Below are positions 8,386-16,959 of a stretch of DNA of 47,101 bases, one piece after another. Under the pieces are notes generated by a model. That model was given only the letters and a program-made list of their open reading frames with translations. It searched no databases and was not told where the DNA came from. The position numbers and the translations under genes are program-made. This stretch comes from Actinocrinis sp046724665 (GTDB lineage Bacteria > Actinomycetota > Actinomycetes > Streptomycetales > Catenulisporaceae): positions 1 to 47,101 of the forward strand of contig JBKOWZ010000012.1 of assembly GCA_046724665.1 (NCBI GenBank). Direction: 5' to 3'. Position 1 is the first letter of the stretch, and every line of letters begins with the position of its first letter.

Positions 8386-8579
8386 GAGTCACTGCTCCAT
8401 TCGGGAACCACGCGGGACGACGACGACAACTGCGGTCGCGTACGTAAGTACCACGCCCCCGCCCTTCCGTGCCTGAGAATCCAATCGCTCATATGGCTTC
8501 TACCCGGATGGAGCGCCGTGCACCGGCGCACGAGCCGTTCGCGCCGTCCGCGCCGTCCCGGCTAACGCCGAAAAGGTGA

Positions 8580-8591
8580 TTTAGTGGCTGC
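8580..8591 (+). promoter_or_regulatory. Candidate leaderless promoter of the DUF3017 gene
   Basis: TTTAGT (8580-8585) followed by GGCTGC and ATG at 8592. This is a relaxed match to TANNNT at the 6-nt spacing seen elsewhere in the window. An AAGG element lies too far upstream (about 14 nt) to be a good ribosome-binding site. Confidence 0.4.
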
Positions 8592-8900
8592 ATGGAAGTT
8601 GTCTCCCGCCGGGACGGGGCCTCGGTCGGCCGCGCGTTACGCGCACTCGCGGTCGAGTGGCCGTTCGCCGTCGTCTTCACCACCGCAGCGGTAGCCGTGA
8701 TCATCGTGTCGCTCGGCGCCCTCAAGCACGGCCTGGCTCTGCTCGCCGCCGCGCTGCTGCTCGGCTCGGCGCTGCGTTTCGTGCTGTCCCCGGCCCGCGC
8801 CGGCCTGCTCGCGGTGCGCCGCCGCGGCGTGGACGTCGTCACCATGGCGCTGCTAGGCGCACTCCTGCTCCTGCTCGCCCTCTTCGCCGACACCTTCTAG
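8592..8900 (+). CDS. DUF3017 membrane protein
   Basis: A 102-residue protein with a short basic N-terminus and three hydrophobic segments: WPFAVVFTTAAVAVIIVSLG, LALLAAALLLGSALRFVLS and VVTMALLGALLLLLALFA. The arrangement LRFVLSPARAGLLAVRRRGVD is typical of DUF3017. The family is found near folD and mdh in Streptomyces, and that neighbourhood is kept here. Function unknown. Confidence 0.8.
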   Translation: MEVVSRRDGASVGRALRALAVEWPFAVVFTTAAVAVIIVSLGALKHGLALLAAALLLGSALRFVLSPARAGLLAVRRRGVDVVTMALLGALLLLLALFADTF

Positions 8901-9005
8901 ACCCACGCGCCACCGCCACCGGTCGCCAATACGCGTCGCCCCGCCGTCCCGGGTAACGACCTCGTTTCACCCCCACCACGCGCGCACGGTACGCTCGTCT
9001 CAGCG

Positions 9006-9029
9006 ATTTATCTTGACGCCAAGATAAAT
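9006..9029. promoter_or_regulatory. Perfect 10-4-10 palindrome upstream of icd, probable operator
   Basis: ATTTATCTTG (9006-9015), spacer ACGC, CAAGATAAAT (9020-9029) is a perfect inverted repeat, AT-rich against a GC-rich background, 40 bases before the icd start. The shape suits a dimeric winged-helix regulator such as a MarR-type protein. The regulator is not identifiable from this window. Confidence 0.7.
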
Positions 9030-9068
9030 ACCGCCCAGCCGAAACCGCCGTGCGCGAAGGACCGTCCC

Positions 9069-10286
9069 ATGCCCAAGATCAAGGTAGCCAACCCGGTCGT
9101 CGAACTCGACGGCGACGAGATGACCCGGATCATCTGGCAGTTCATCAAGGACTCGCTGATCCTGCCGTACCTCGACGTGGACCTGAAGTACTACGACCTC
9201 GGCATCGAGCACCGCGACGCCACCGACGACCAGGTCACGGTGGACGCCGCCAACGCGATCAAGCAGTACGGCGTCGGGGTGAAGTGCGCGACGATCACCC
9301 CGGACGAGGCGCGGGTCGAGGAGTTCGGCCTGAAGAAGATGTGGCGCTCGCCGAACGGCACCATCCGCAACATCCTCGGCGGCGTCATCTTCCGCGAGCC
9401 GATCATCATGCGCAACGTGCCCCGGCTGGTGCCCGGCTGGACCAAGCCGATCGTGGTCGGCCGCCACGCCTTCGGCGACCAGTACCGCGCCACCGACCTG
9501 AAGATCCCGGGCGCCGGCACGCTGACCCTGACCTTCACCCCGCAGGACGGCTCCGAGCCGATCGAGCTGAACGTCTTCGACTTCCCCGGCCCCGGCGTGG
9601 CGCTGTCGATGTACAACCTGGACGACTCGATCCGCGACTTCGCCCGCGCCTCGATGCGCTACGGCCTCGACCGCGGCTACCCGGTGTACCTGTCCACCAA
9701 GAACACGATCCTCAAGGCCTACGACGGCCGGTTCAAGGACATCTTCCAGGAGGTGTTCGAGACCGAGTTCAAGGCCGGCTTCGAGGCGGCGGGCCTGACC
9801 TACGAGCACCGCCTCATCGACGACATGGTCGCCGCCGCGCTCAAGTGGGAGGGCGGCTACGTCTGGGCCGCCAAGAACTACGACGGCGACGTCCAGTCCG
9901 ACACGGTGGCCCAGGGCTTCGGCTCGCTCGGCCTGATGACCAGCGTGCTGATGACCCCCGACGGCAGGACGGTCGAGGCCGAGGCCGCGCACGGCACGGT
10001 CACCCGCCACTACCGCCAGCACCAGCAGGGCAAGGCGACCTCCACCAACCCCATCGCGTCGATCTACGCCTGGACCCGGGGCCTGGCGCACCGCGGCAAG
10101 CTGGACAACACCCCCGAGGTGACCGCCTTCGCCGACACCCTCGAGAAGGTCTGCGTCTCCACCGTCGAGGGCGGCCAGATGACCAAGGACCTCGCCCTGC
10201 TGATCGCCCCCGACGCGCCGTGGCTGACCACCCAGGACTTCCTGGCCGCCCTGGACGAGAACCTCAAGAAGGCCACTGTCGGCTGA
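9069..10286 (+). CDS. icd: NADP-dependent isocitrate dehydrogenase, dimeric eukaryote-like type
   Basis: It oxidatively decarboxylates isocitrate to 2-oxoglutarate in the TCA cycle. The 405-residue length and blocks such as VELDGDEMTRIIW, WRSPNGTIRNILGGVIFREP, GRHAFGDQYRATD, DDMVAAALKWEGGYVWA and EAAHGTVTRHY place it with the IDH1-like dimeric enzymes (as in mycobacterial Icd1), not the 740-residue monomeric type found in many actinomycetes. The ATG follows GAAGGA nine bases upstream. mdh follows after a 224-base gap. A perfect palindrome at 9006-9029 probably controls it. Confidence 0.96.
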   Translation: MPKIKVANPVVELDGDEMTRIIWQFIKDSLILPYLDVDLKYYDLGIEHRDATDDQVTVDAANAIKQYGVGVKCATITPDEARVEEFGLKKMWRSPNGTIRNILGGVIFREPIIMRNVPRLVPGWTKPIVVGRHAFGDQYRATDLKIPGAGTLTLTFTPQDGSEPIELNVFDFPGPGVALSMYNLDDSIRDFARASMRYGLDRGYPVYLSTKNTILKAYDGRFKDIFQEVFETEFKAGFEAAGLTYEHRLIDDMVAAALKWEGGYVWAAKNYDGDVQSDTVAQGFGSLGLMTSVLMTPDGRTVEAEAAHGTVTRHYRQHQQGKATSTNPIASIYAWTRGLAHRGKLDNTPEVTAFADTLEKVCVSTVEGGQMTKDLALLIAPDAPWLTTQDFLAALDENLKKATVG

Positions 10287-10510
10287 TCCGGCCACCCTCG
10301 GCCGCGGCGGGCCGGCCGTCGGATGACCGGTGTATGACCACTGTTGTATGACTGTCGTACTTCTCACAGGTGGGACGAGATGGATCCGGGCCGTCCCGTC
10401 CCACCGGGAGGAGTAGCGTTTCCGTCAGGTAACCAGCCTTGTGGAATCCCTCTGACAACCCGTCGTCTCAGGTGTCGGCGAGCTCCGGCACCGCCGCGCA
10501 GGAGATCTCG

Positions 10511-11500
10511 ATGACCCGCAACCCCGTCAACGTCACCGTCACCGGCGCCGCCGGCCAGATCGGCTACTCGCTGCTGTTCCGCATCGCCGCCGGGCATCTG
10601 CTCGGGGCGGACACGCCCGTGCGGCTGCGGCTGCTGGAGATTCCGCAGGCGGTCAAGGCCGCCGAGGGCGTCGCCATGGAGCTCGACGACTGCGCCTTCC
10701 CGCTGCTGGCCGGGATCGACATCTTCGACGAGCCGAACGCGGCCTTCGCCGGGGCGAACGTGGCGCTGCTGGTCGGCGCGCGGCCGCGGACGGCCGGGAT
10801 GGAGCGCGGCGACCTGCTGTCCGCCAACGGCGGCATCTTCAAGCCGCAGGGCTCGGCGATCAACGCCGGGGCGGCCTCCGACATCCGCGTGCTGGTGGTC
10901 GGCAATCCGGCCAACACCAACGCGCTGATCGCCGCGCACCACGCGCCCGACGTGCCCAAGTCCCGGTTCGCCGCGATGACCAGGCTCGACCACAACCGGG
11001 CGGTCGCGCAGGTCGCCGCCAAGGCCGGGGTGCAGGTCTCCGAGATCAGCAACCTGACCATCTGGGGCAACCACTCCGCGACGCAGTACCCGGACCTGTT
11101 CAACGCGAAGATCTCCGGCAAGAACGCGGCCGAGTACATCGGCGACCAGGACTGGCTGGAGAACACCTTCATCCCGACCGTGGCCAAGCGCGGCGCCGCG
11201 ATCATCGAGGCCCGGGGCTCGTCTTCCGCGGCGTCGGCCGCCTCGGCGGCGCTGGACCACGTCTTCACGCTGTTCAACGGCACCGCCGAGGGGGACTGGA
11301 CCTCCATGGGCGTGGTCTCGGACGGTTCCTACGGCGTGCCCGAGGGCCTGGTCTCCTCCTTCCCGGTGACGACCCGGGGCGGGGACTACTCGATCGTGCA
11401 GGGGCTGGAGATCAACGCGTTCTCGCGGGCGCGGATCGACGCCTCGGTCAAGGAGCTGTCGGATGAGCGGGACGCGGTGCGCGAGCTCGGCCTGATCTGA
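10511..11500 (+). CDS. mdh: Malate dehydrogenase
   Basis: It converts malate and NAD to oxaloacetate in the TCA cycle. The 329-residue product has the nucleotide-binding motif TGAAGQIGYSLLFRIA, LLVGARPR with the active-site Arg loop, VVGNPANTNALIA, and the catalytic IWGNHSATQYPD. An upstream in-frame ATG at 10439 would add 24 residues outside the family. ATG 10511 is chosen because GGAG lies six bases before it and MTRNPVNVTVTGAAG matches family N-termini. Pairing with icd puts two TCA genes together, although the gap contains its own repeats and possibly its own promoter. Confidence 0.96.
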   Translation: MTRNPVNVTVTGAAGQIGYSLLFRIAAGHLLGADTPVRLRLLEIPQAVKAAEGVAMELDDCAFPLLAGIDIFDEPNAAFAGANVALLVGARPRTAGMERGDLLSANGGIFKPQGSAINAGAASDIRVLVVGNPANTNALIAAHHAPDVPKSRFAAMTRLDHNRAVAQVAAKAGVQVSEISNLTIWGNHSATQYPDLFNAKISGKNAAEYIGDQDWLENTFIPTVAKRGAAIIEARGSSSAASAASAALDHVFTLFNGTAEGDWTSMGVVSDGSYGVPEGLVSSFPVTTRGGDYSIVQGLEINAFSRARIDASVKELSDERDAVRELGLI

Positions 11501-11506
11501 CGGGGC

Positions 11507-11533
11507 GCCGGGTCTTGCGCAGCCGGACCCGGC
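11507..11533 (+). terminator. Possible terminator hairpin after mdh
   Basis: GCCGGGTC (11507-11514) pairs with GACCCGGC (11526-11533) across an 11-nt loop, starting seven bases after the mdh stop. The stem is short and there is no U-tract. Confidence 0.4.
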
Positions 11534-11635
11534 CGAACCGGCGCAGCGTCGCAGAGTAGGGGTTTCCCTCGTTCGTCGCCGGCTGCCCGAAAACCGGCAT
11601 GCTCGGGCGGGCAGTCGGCGATAGCGTGAGGTGGC

Positions 11636-13291
11636 ATGAGCCATGTCGATGAGATCGCCGACCGCTACGTCGAGCGCGCCGCCGCGCTGAACCCGATCGA
11701 GGCCACGTACAGCGGTGTGACCGGCTTCGACGACCGGATGCCCGACCTGAGCCCCGAGGGCTTCCGGGCCCGGGCCGACCTCGACCGGGAGACCGTCGCC
11801 GCGCTGAACGCCGTGGCCGCCGCGGACTCGGCTGAGCAGGTCGCCAAGGACGCGATGTTGGAACGGCTCGGCCTGGCCGTCGAGTTCTACGACGCCGGCG
11901 AGGCCACCAGCGATCTCAACGTCATCTCCAGCCCGCTGCAAGCGGTGCGCCAGGTCTTCGACCTGATGCCCGTGGAGGGCGAGAGCGCGCAGCGCGACCT
12001 GGCCACCCGGATGAACGCAGTGCCGGAGACGTACCTTGGGCTGCGGCGCACGCTGCTTGAGTCGGCGAAGAGCGGCCGGTCGGCGGCCCGCCGACAGGTT
12101 CTCGCGTGCGCGAAGCAGTGCGCCGAGTGGTCCGCGGGCAGCGACTTCTACGGGGGCCTGGTCGAGCGCACCGGCGCCGAGGGCGCGTTGCGTGCCGACC
12201 TGGAGCGCGCGGCCGTCGCGGCGCGCCGGGCGACGGCCGAGTTCGGTGCCTTCCTTGAGTCCGAGCTGCTGCCGCTCGCGCCGGAGCAGGACGCGGCTGG
12301 CCGTGACCGGTACGCACTGGCCTCCCGCTACTTCCTCGGCGCCGCTGTCGATCTCGACGACGCGTACGCCTGGGGCTGGTCCGAGGTCGCCCGGCTCGAG
12401 GCGGAGATGAACCGGGTCGCCGGGCTCATCGTCCCCGGCGGCACCGTGGACGACGCCGTCGCCGCGCTCGACGCCGAGCCCGGCCGCCTGATCGCGGGCA
12501 AGGAGGCGTTCCGCGACTGGATGCAGGAGCTGGCCGACCGCACCGTCGCCGAGCTGCACGGCAAGCACTTCGACATCCCGGAGCCGGCCCGCCGCGTCGA
12601 GTGCATGATCGCCCCGACCAACGACGGCGGCATCTACTACACCGGCCCGAGCGAGGACTTCACCCGGCCGGGCCGGATGTGGTGGGCGGTGGCCGACGGC
12701 GTCACCGACTTCTCCACCTGGCGCGAGGTGACCACCGTCTACCACGAGGGCGTGCCGGGCCACCACCTCCAGATCGCGCAGGCCGTCTACCAGCAGGAGA
12801 AGCTGAACCGGTGGCGCCGGCTGATGTGCTGGGTCTCCGGGCACGGCGAGGGTTGGGCGCTGTACGCCGAACGGCTGATGGAGGAGCTTGGATACCTTGA
12901 GGACCCCGGCGAGCTGCTCGGCATGCTCGACGGCCAGATGCTGCGCGCCGCCCGGGTCGTGGTGGACCTCGGCGTGCACCTGCGGCTGCCGATCCCGGCC
13001 GGCACCGGCTGGCACGAGGGCGAGGTGTGGAACGCCGAGCTGGCCTGGGAGTTCCTGCGCGGGCACGTGCGGGTCGAGGACGAGATGCTGCGGTTCGAGC
13101 TCGACCGCTACCTCGGCTGGCCGGGCCAGGCCCCGTCGTACAAGCTCGGCGAGCGGATCTGGCTCCAGGCCCGCGAGGACGCGCGGGCGCGCAAGGGCGC
13201 GGCCTTCGACCTGAAGGAGTTCCACGGCCAGGCGCTGGCCCTCGGCGCGCTCGGCCTCGACCCGTTGCAGGCGGCGCTGGCCCGGCTGTAG
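11636..13291 (+). CDS. DUF885 family protein, putative zinc peptidase
   Basis: The 551-residue product carries the DUF885 signature TVYHEGVPGHHLQIAQAVY near residue 365, an HExxxHH-like metal motif. It is followed by SGHGEGWALYAERLMEELG, which supplies a downstream Glu typical of gluzincin-like folds. Members are presumed metal-dependent peptidases, mostly uncharacterised. No signal peptide is visible, so it is probably cytoplasmic. The ATG is preceded by GAGG. TAGCGT lies eight bases upstream and may be a -10 element. It is convergent with the Lrp-type regulator, with a gap of only 12 bases. Confidence 0.88.
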   Translation: MSHVDEIADRYVERAAALNPIEATYSGVTGFDDRMPDLSPEGFRARADLDRETVAALNAVAAADSAEQVAKDAMLERLGLAVEFYDAGEATSDLNVISSPLQAVRQVFDLMPVEGESAQRDLATRMNAVPETYLGLRRTLLESAKSGRSAARRQVLACAKQCAEWSAGSDFYGGLVERTGAEGALRADLERAAVAARRATAEFGAFLESELLPLAPEQDAAGRDRYALASRYFLGAAVDLDDAYAWGWSEVARLEAEMNRVAGLIVPGGTVDDAVAALDAEPGRLIAGKEAFRDWMQELADRTVAELHGKHFDIPEPARRVECMIAPTNDGGIYYTGPSEDFTRPGRMWWAVADGVTDFSTWREVTTVYHEGVPGHHLQIAQAVYQQEKLNRWRRLMCWVSGHGEGWALYAERLMEELGYLEDPGELLGMLDGQMLRAARVVVDLGVHLRLPIPAGTGWHEGEVWNAELAWEFLRGHVRVEDEMLRFELDRYLGWPGQAPSYKLGERIWLQAREDARARKGAAFDLKEFHGQALALGALGLDPLQAALARL

Positions 13292-13303
13292 GGCGCGACC
13301 GCG

Positions 13304-13741
13304 CTACCGCCGGTCGATCAGCCGCGAGAGGACGAGCACGGACTTGGTCTGCTGCACGAACGGCGCCGTGCGCACGCGCTCGAGCACCGTCTCCAGGTGA
13401 GCGGTGCCGCGCGTGCGCAGGTGCAGCAGCGCGTCGGCCTCGCCGGTCACGGTGTACGCCGCGACGATCTCCGGATTGTCGGACATCGCCTCGCGGATCG
13501 TCTCGGGCGAGGTGCGGCCGGTGCAGTAGAGCTCGACGAAGGCCTCGGTGGTCCAGCCGAGCGCCGCCGGATCGACCAGCGCGGTGAAGCCGGTGATCAG
13601 GCCGCCGGCGCGCAGCCGGTCCACCCGCCGCTTGACCGCGGGCGCGGACAGCCCCACCTGCGCCCCGATCTCGGCGTAGGCGCAGCGGGCGTCGCGCAGC
13701 AGGCAGCCGATGATCCGTTCGTCCGTCTCGTCCGTTCGCAC
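13304..13741 (-). CDS. Lrp/AsnC-family transcriptional regulator
   Basis: A 145-residue regulator. The N-terminal winged helix reads TDERIIGCLLRDARCAYAEIGAQVGLSAPAVKRRVDRLRAGG. The C-terminal RAM/AsnC ligand domain contains VELYCTG, EIVAAYTVTGEADALLHL and VLSRLIDRR. Such proteins sense amino acids and often control their own promoter. The open frame runs to 13912, but GTG 13741 starts exactly at the conserved domain (VRTDETDER), and TACACT lies six bases upstream as a leaderless promoter. The divergent gene at 13844 and nearby metabolic genes are possible targets; the ligand is unknown. Confidence 0.88.
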   Translation of the reverse strand: MRTDETDERIIGCLLRDARCAYAEIGAQVGLSAPAVKRRVDRLRAGGLITGFTALVDPAALGWTTEAFVELYCTGRTSPETIREAMSDNPEIVAAYTVTGEADALLHLRTRGTAHLETVLERVRTAPFVQQTKSVLVLSRLIDRR

Positions 13742-13753
13742 GCGGCGAGTGTA
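13742..13753 (-). promoter_or_regulatory. Candidate leaderless promoter of the Lrp/AsnC gene
   Basis: On the minus strand TACACT is followed by CGCCGC and the GTG start at 13741. It fits TANNNT at 6-nt spacing. The AT-richer stretch GAAGTTTAGCGATTGC just upstream (about 13762-13777) could be a self-operator. Confidence 0.5.
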
Positions 13754-13843
13754 GAACGGCGCAATCGCTAAACTTCTGCGTATGGGCAGTAGACGTACCG
13801 GCTCCAGGGCGAGCGACCTGGACCCGGGGGGACATAGACAGGC

Positions 13844-15241
13844 GTGCGCGCCACCGCGGCGAAGCTTGCGGCCGGACCACCGGCCGGAACCGACCGGGCA
13901 GGTGCAGCGCACGCCGTGAACTCGACCATCGCCTCATCGCTCGTCGTACTCGCCCTCATCATGATCGAAGGCCTCTTCGTCGCGGCCGAGATCGCCCTGG
14001 TCTCGCTGCGCGAGGGCCAGGTCCAGACGATCGCCTCCTCCGGCAAGCGCGGCAGCACGGTGGCGCGCCTGGTGCGCGACCCGAACCGCTTCCTGGCCAC
14101 CGTGCAGATCGGCGTCACCGTCACCGCGCTGCTCTCCTCCGCGTACGGCGCGACCACGCTGTCCGAGGACGCCAAGCGCGCCCTCGTGGACGCCGGGCTC
14201 GACTCGGCCATCGCCGGGATCATCGGCCTGGTCGGCGTGACGGTGATCATCTCGTTCGTCACCCTGGTGATCGGCGAGCTGGCGCCCAAGCGGCTGGCGC
14301 TGCAACGCGCCGAGGCCACCTCCAAGGCGGTGGCCCCCTTCCTCCAGGGCATGTCGCGGATCTGCCGGCCGGTCATCTGGCTGCTGTCCCTGTGCACCGA
14401 CGGCGTCGTCCGGCTCTTCGGCGGCGACCCGGCGGCCTCGCGCGAGCAGGTCAGCGAGGAGGAGCTGCGCCAGCTCGTCGCCTCGACCGAGACGCTCACC
14501 AGCGACGAGCGCCGGCTGATCGACGAGGTCTTCGGCGCCGGCGACCGGCAGCTGCGCGAAGTGCTGGTGCCGCGCACCGAGGTGGTGTTCCTGGACGGCG
14601 CCATGCCGCTGGCCGACGCCGCGGCGCTGATCGGCCGCCGGCCGCACTCCCGCTACCCGGTGACCGACGGGTCGTCGGACAACATCGCCGGGTTCGTGCA
14701 CGTGCGCGACCTGCTCGCGCCGGACGCCGCCGCGCGCGCCGCCAGAGTCGCCGACCTGGCCAGGCCGGTGATATTCCTGCCGGAGACCAAGCAGGTGCTC
14801 TCGGCCCTGTCGGAGATGCGCCGCGACTCGTTCCACCTGGCGATCGTCCTCGACGAGTACGGTGGCACCGCCGGCATCGTCACCCTGGAGGACCTCGTCG
14901 AGGAGGTCATCGGCGACATCAGCGACGAGTACGACATCACCCGCGCCCGAGTCACCAGGCTGCGCAACGGAGACCTCGAACTCGACGGCCTGATCAACCT
15001 CGAGGACTTCTACGAAGAGACCGGCGTCGAGCTGGCGGACGGGCCGTACGAGACGCTCGCCGGGTACCTCATGGCCCGGCTCGGCCGCGTACCGGCCGTC
15101 GGCGACCAGGTGACGTTCGACGTCCTGAAGCTGTCCGTGCACGCAATGGACGGCCGCCGCGTCGCACGGGTACGGCTCAGCCGCACCGACCAGGTCGAAG
15201 CAGCCTCCGATGTGGCAAGGGGAGTGCGGCAGGACGGCTGA
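13844..15241 (+). CDS. CNNM/CBS/CorC-HlyC domain membrane protein (hemolysin family)
   Basis: A 465-residue protein with the family order: CNNM membrane domain (SSLVVLALIMIEGLFVAAEIALVS, a second helix near FLATVQIGVTVTALLSS, a third near IIGLVGVTVIISFVTLVIGE, then APKRLALQ), a CBS pair (about residues 240-370, including HSRYPVTDG and AIVLDEYGGTAGIVTLEDLVEE) and a C-terminal CorC_HlyC domain (INLEDFYEETG, GYLMARLGRVP). Relatives are linked to magnesium/cobalt efflux; true haemolysis is doubtful. The start is uncertain: GTG 13844 has a G-rich element about 12 bases upstream, while GTG 13916 would begin just before the first helix. It is divergent from the Lrp gene. Confidence 0.88.
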   Translation: MRATAAKLAAGPPAGTDRAGAAHAVNSTIASSLVVLALIMIEGLFVAAEIALVSLREGQVQTIASSGKRGSTVARLVRDPNRFLATVQIGVTVTALLSSAYGATTLSEDAKRALVDAGLDSAIAGIIGLVGVTVIISFVTLVIGELAPKRLALQRAEATSKAVAPFLQGMSRICRPVIWLLSLCTDGVVRLFGGDPAASREQVSEEELRQLVASTETLTSDERRLIDEVFGAGDRQLREVLVPRTEVVFLDGAMPLADAAALIGRRPHSRYPVTDGSSDNIAGFVHVRDLLAPDAAARAARVADLARPVIFLPETKQVLSALSEMRRDSFHLAIVLDEYGGTAGIVTLEDLVEEVIGDISDEYDITRARVTRLRNGDLELDGLINLEDFYEETGVELADGPYETLAGYLMARLGRVPAVGDQVTFDVLKLSVHAMDGRRVARVRLSRTDQVEAASDVARGVRQDG

Positions 15242-15305
15242 CGCATCAGCCAACGTGTGCGTATACCGGCCCCTTACACGGATGAAGCGGGCGGGCGGCG
15301 TCTGC

Positions 15306-15318
15306 GACAATGGAAGGC
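15306..15318 (+). promoter_or_regulatory. Candidate leaderless promoter of trpS
   Basis: GACAAT (15306-15311), then GGAAGGC, then ATG at 15319. The layout is identical to folD. The upstream ATG at 15310 falls inside the hexamer. Confidence 0.5.
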
Positions 15319-16401
15319 ATGTCCGCCGACCTGCCGAACGCTCAGCAGACCGCCGCGCCATCCGCCCGACCGCGGGTGCTCAGCGGGATCCAGCCCACCG
15401 CCGACTCGTTCCACCTCGGCAACTACCTGGGCGCGGTCCGCAACTGGGTGAGCCTCCAGGACGAGTACGACGCGTTCTACTGCGTCGTCGATCTGCACGC
15501 GATCACGGTGGAGCAGGACCCGGCCACGCTGCGCCGGCGCACCCGGGTCGCCGCCGCGCAGCTGCTCGCCGCGGGTCTGGACCCGCAGCGCTGCACCCTG
15601 TTCGTGCAGAGCCACGTGCCCGAGCACGCGCAGCTCGGCTGGGTGATGAACTGCATCACCGGCTTCGGCGAGGCCTCCCGGATGACCCAGTTCAAGGACA
15701 AGTCGGCCAGGCACGGCACCGCCGCGACCACCGTCGGGCTGTTCACCTACCCGATCCTCCAGGTCGCCGACATCCTGGTGTACCAGGCGAACTACGTGCC
15801 GGTCGGCGAGGACCAGCGCCAGCACGTGGAGCTGACCCGCGACCTGGCGCAGCGGTTCAACGGCCGCTACGGCGAGACCTTCACGGTCCCGAAGCCGTAC
15901 ATCGTCAGGGACACCGCCAAGATCATGGACCTCCAGGACCCGACCGCGAAGATGTCCAAGTCGGCCGAGTCGCAGAACGGCCTGATCGAGCTGCTGGCCG
16001 ACCCCAAGGTGAACACGAAGAAGATCAAGTCCGCGGTCACCGACGCCGAACGGGAGATCCGCTTCGACGAGGAGAACAAGCCCGGCGTCTCCAACCTGCT
16101 GCGCATCTACAGCGCGCTGGACGGCCGCTCGATCGACGAGCTGACGCGGGCTTACCAGGGCCGCGGCTACGGCGAGCTGAAGACGGACCTGGCCGAGGTC
16201 GTCGCGAGCACCTTCGGCGCGTTCAAGGAGCGCACCGAGGCGGTGCTGGCCGACCCGGACAAGCTCGACGCGATCCTGGCCGAGGGCGCCGAGCGGGCGC
16301 GGGCGGTGGCCGCGCCGACCCTCGCGGCGGCCTACGACCGCATCGGTTTCCTGGCCGGCGCACCGGTGGCCCCGCGATCGGCTACTGTGCTGCCTAAATG
16401 A
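15319..16401 (+). CDS. trpS: Tryptophanyl-tRNA synthetase
   Basis: It charges tRNA-Trp with tryptophan. The 360-residue class I enzyme shows the HIGH-type motif FHLGNYLGA, the dimer and tRNA-binding block QSHVPEHAQLGWVMNCITGFGE, TYPILQVADIL, VPVGEDQRQHVELTRDLA and the KMSKS loop (PTAKMSKSAES). ATG 15310 is also in frame, but it sits in the -10 hexamer and GGAAGG is only one base from ATG 15319, too close to act as a ribosome-binding site. A leaderless start at 15319 is therefore preferred. No T-box or trp leader is visible. The ligT-like gene overlaps the stop by four bases. Confidence 0.96.
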   Translation: MSADLPNAQQTAAPSARPRVLSGIQPTADSFHLGNYLGAVRNWVSLQDEYDAFYCVVDLHAITVEQDPATLRRRTRVAAAQLLAAGLDPQRCTLFVQSHVPEHAQLGWVMNCITGFGEASRMTQFKDKSARHGTAATTVGLFTYPILQVADILVYQANYVPVGEDQRQHVELTRDLAQRFNGRYGETFTVPKPYIVRDTAKIMDLQDPTAKMSKSAESQNGLIELLADPKVNTKKIKSAVTDAEREIRFDEENKPGVSNLLRIYSALDGRSIDELTRAYQGRGYGELKTDLAEVVASTFGAFKERTEAVLADPDKLDAILAEGAERARAVAAPTLAAAYDRIGFLAGAPVAPRSATVLPK

Positions 16402-16928
16402 GTACGATCGGCATACTGCTGGCGATACCGGAACCTTACGGCGGCGAGCTGCGCGCCCGGCGTGCCGCGTACGGCGACCCGCAGGCCGCGATCGTGCCGA
16501 CGCACGTCACCCTGCTACCGCCGACCGAGGTCGATCCGGCGGCGGTGCCCGAAATCGAGACGCACCTGGCCTCCATCGCGGCGCGCGGCCGGCCGTTCAC
16601 CATGCGGCTGTCCGGCACCGGCACCTTCCGGCCGATCTCGCGGGTGGTCTTCGTGCGGGTGGTGCAGGGCCTGCTGGAGTGTGTGGAACTGGAGGCGCAG
16701 GTGCGCGCCGGGGTGCTGAACCGGGAGCTTCAGTTCCCGTACCACCCGCACGTCACCATCGCGCACGACCTCGGCGACGCGACGCTCGACGCGGCGCAGG
16801 CGGACCTCGCGCACTACGAGGCGCAGTTCGACATCGCCGGCTTCGGCTTCTACCAGTTGGAGCCGGCGGGGCAGTGGCGCGCCGTGCGTTCCTTCGCGTT
16901 CCCGACCGTGGTCCGCGCCGCTGCCTAG
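16398..16928 (+). CDS. 2'-5' RNA ligase family protein (2H phosphoesterase)
   Basis: A 176-residue protein with the two HxT motifs of the 2H phosphoesterase fold: PTHVTLLPP near residue 35 and YHPHVTIAHD near residue 115. The family includes LigT/ThpR (RNA 2',3'-cyclic phosphodiesterase). The substrate here is unknown, probably RNA ends or cyclic nucleotides. ATG 16398 overlaps the trpS stop (ATGA), so translation is coupled to trpS. The trpS-ligT pairing is, from memory, also found in Streptomyces. Confidence 0.85.
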   Translation: MSTIGILLAIPEPYGGELRARRAAYGDPQAAIVPTHVTLLPPTEVDPAAVPEIETHLASIAARGRPFTMRLSGTGTFRPISRVVFVRVVQGLLECVELEAQVRAGVLNRELQFPYHPHVTIAHDLGDATLDAAQADLAHYEAQFDIAGFGFYQLEPAGQWRAVRSFAFPTVVRAAA

Positions 16929-16947
16929 CTGCCGCTGCCCGCGCGGC

Positions 16948-16959
16948 TAACCTGGTCGC
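16948..16959 (+). promoter_or_regulatory. Candidate leaderless promoter of the YihY gene
   Basis: TAACCT (16948-16953) then GGTCGC then GTG at 16960. This is a strict TANNNT match, and no ribosome-binding site precedes the GTG. Confidence 0.55.

Noticed and set aside
10364..13225. 953-codon open frame on the minus strand
   Set aside because: It is antisense to mdh and the DUF885 gene, has no recognisable domains, and its composition (runs of Arg, Val, His, Gly) is the usual shadow of high-GC coding DNA.
15242..15318. T-box or trp attenuator before trpS
   Set aside because: The interval is only 77 bases, without a Trp-rich leader or T-box core, and the promoter seems to abut the start codon.
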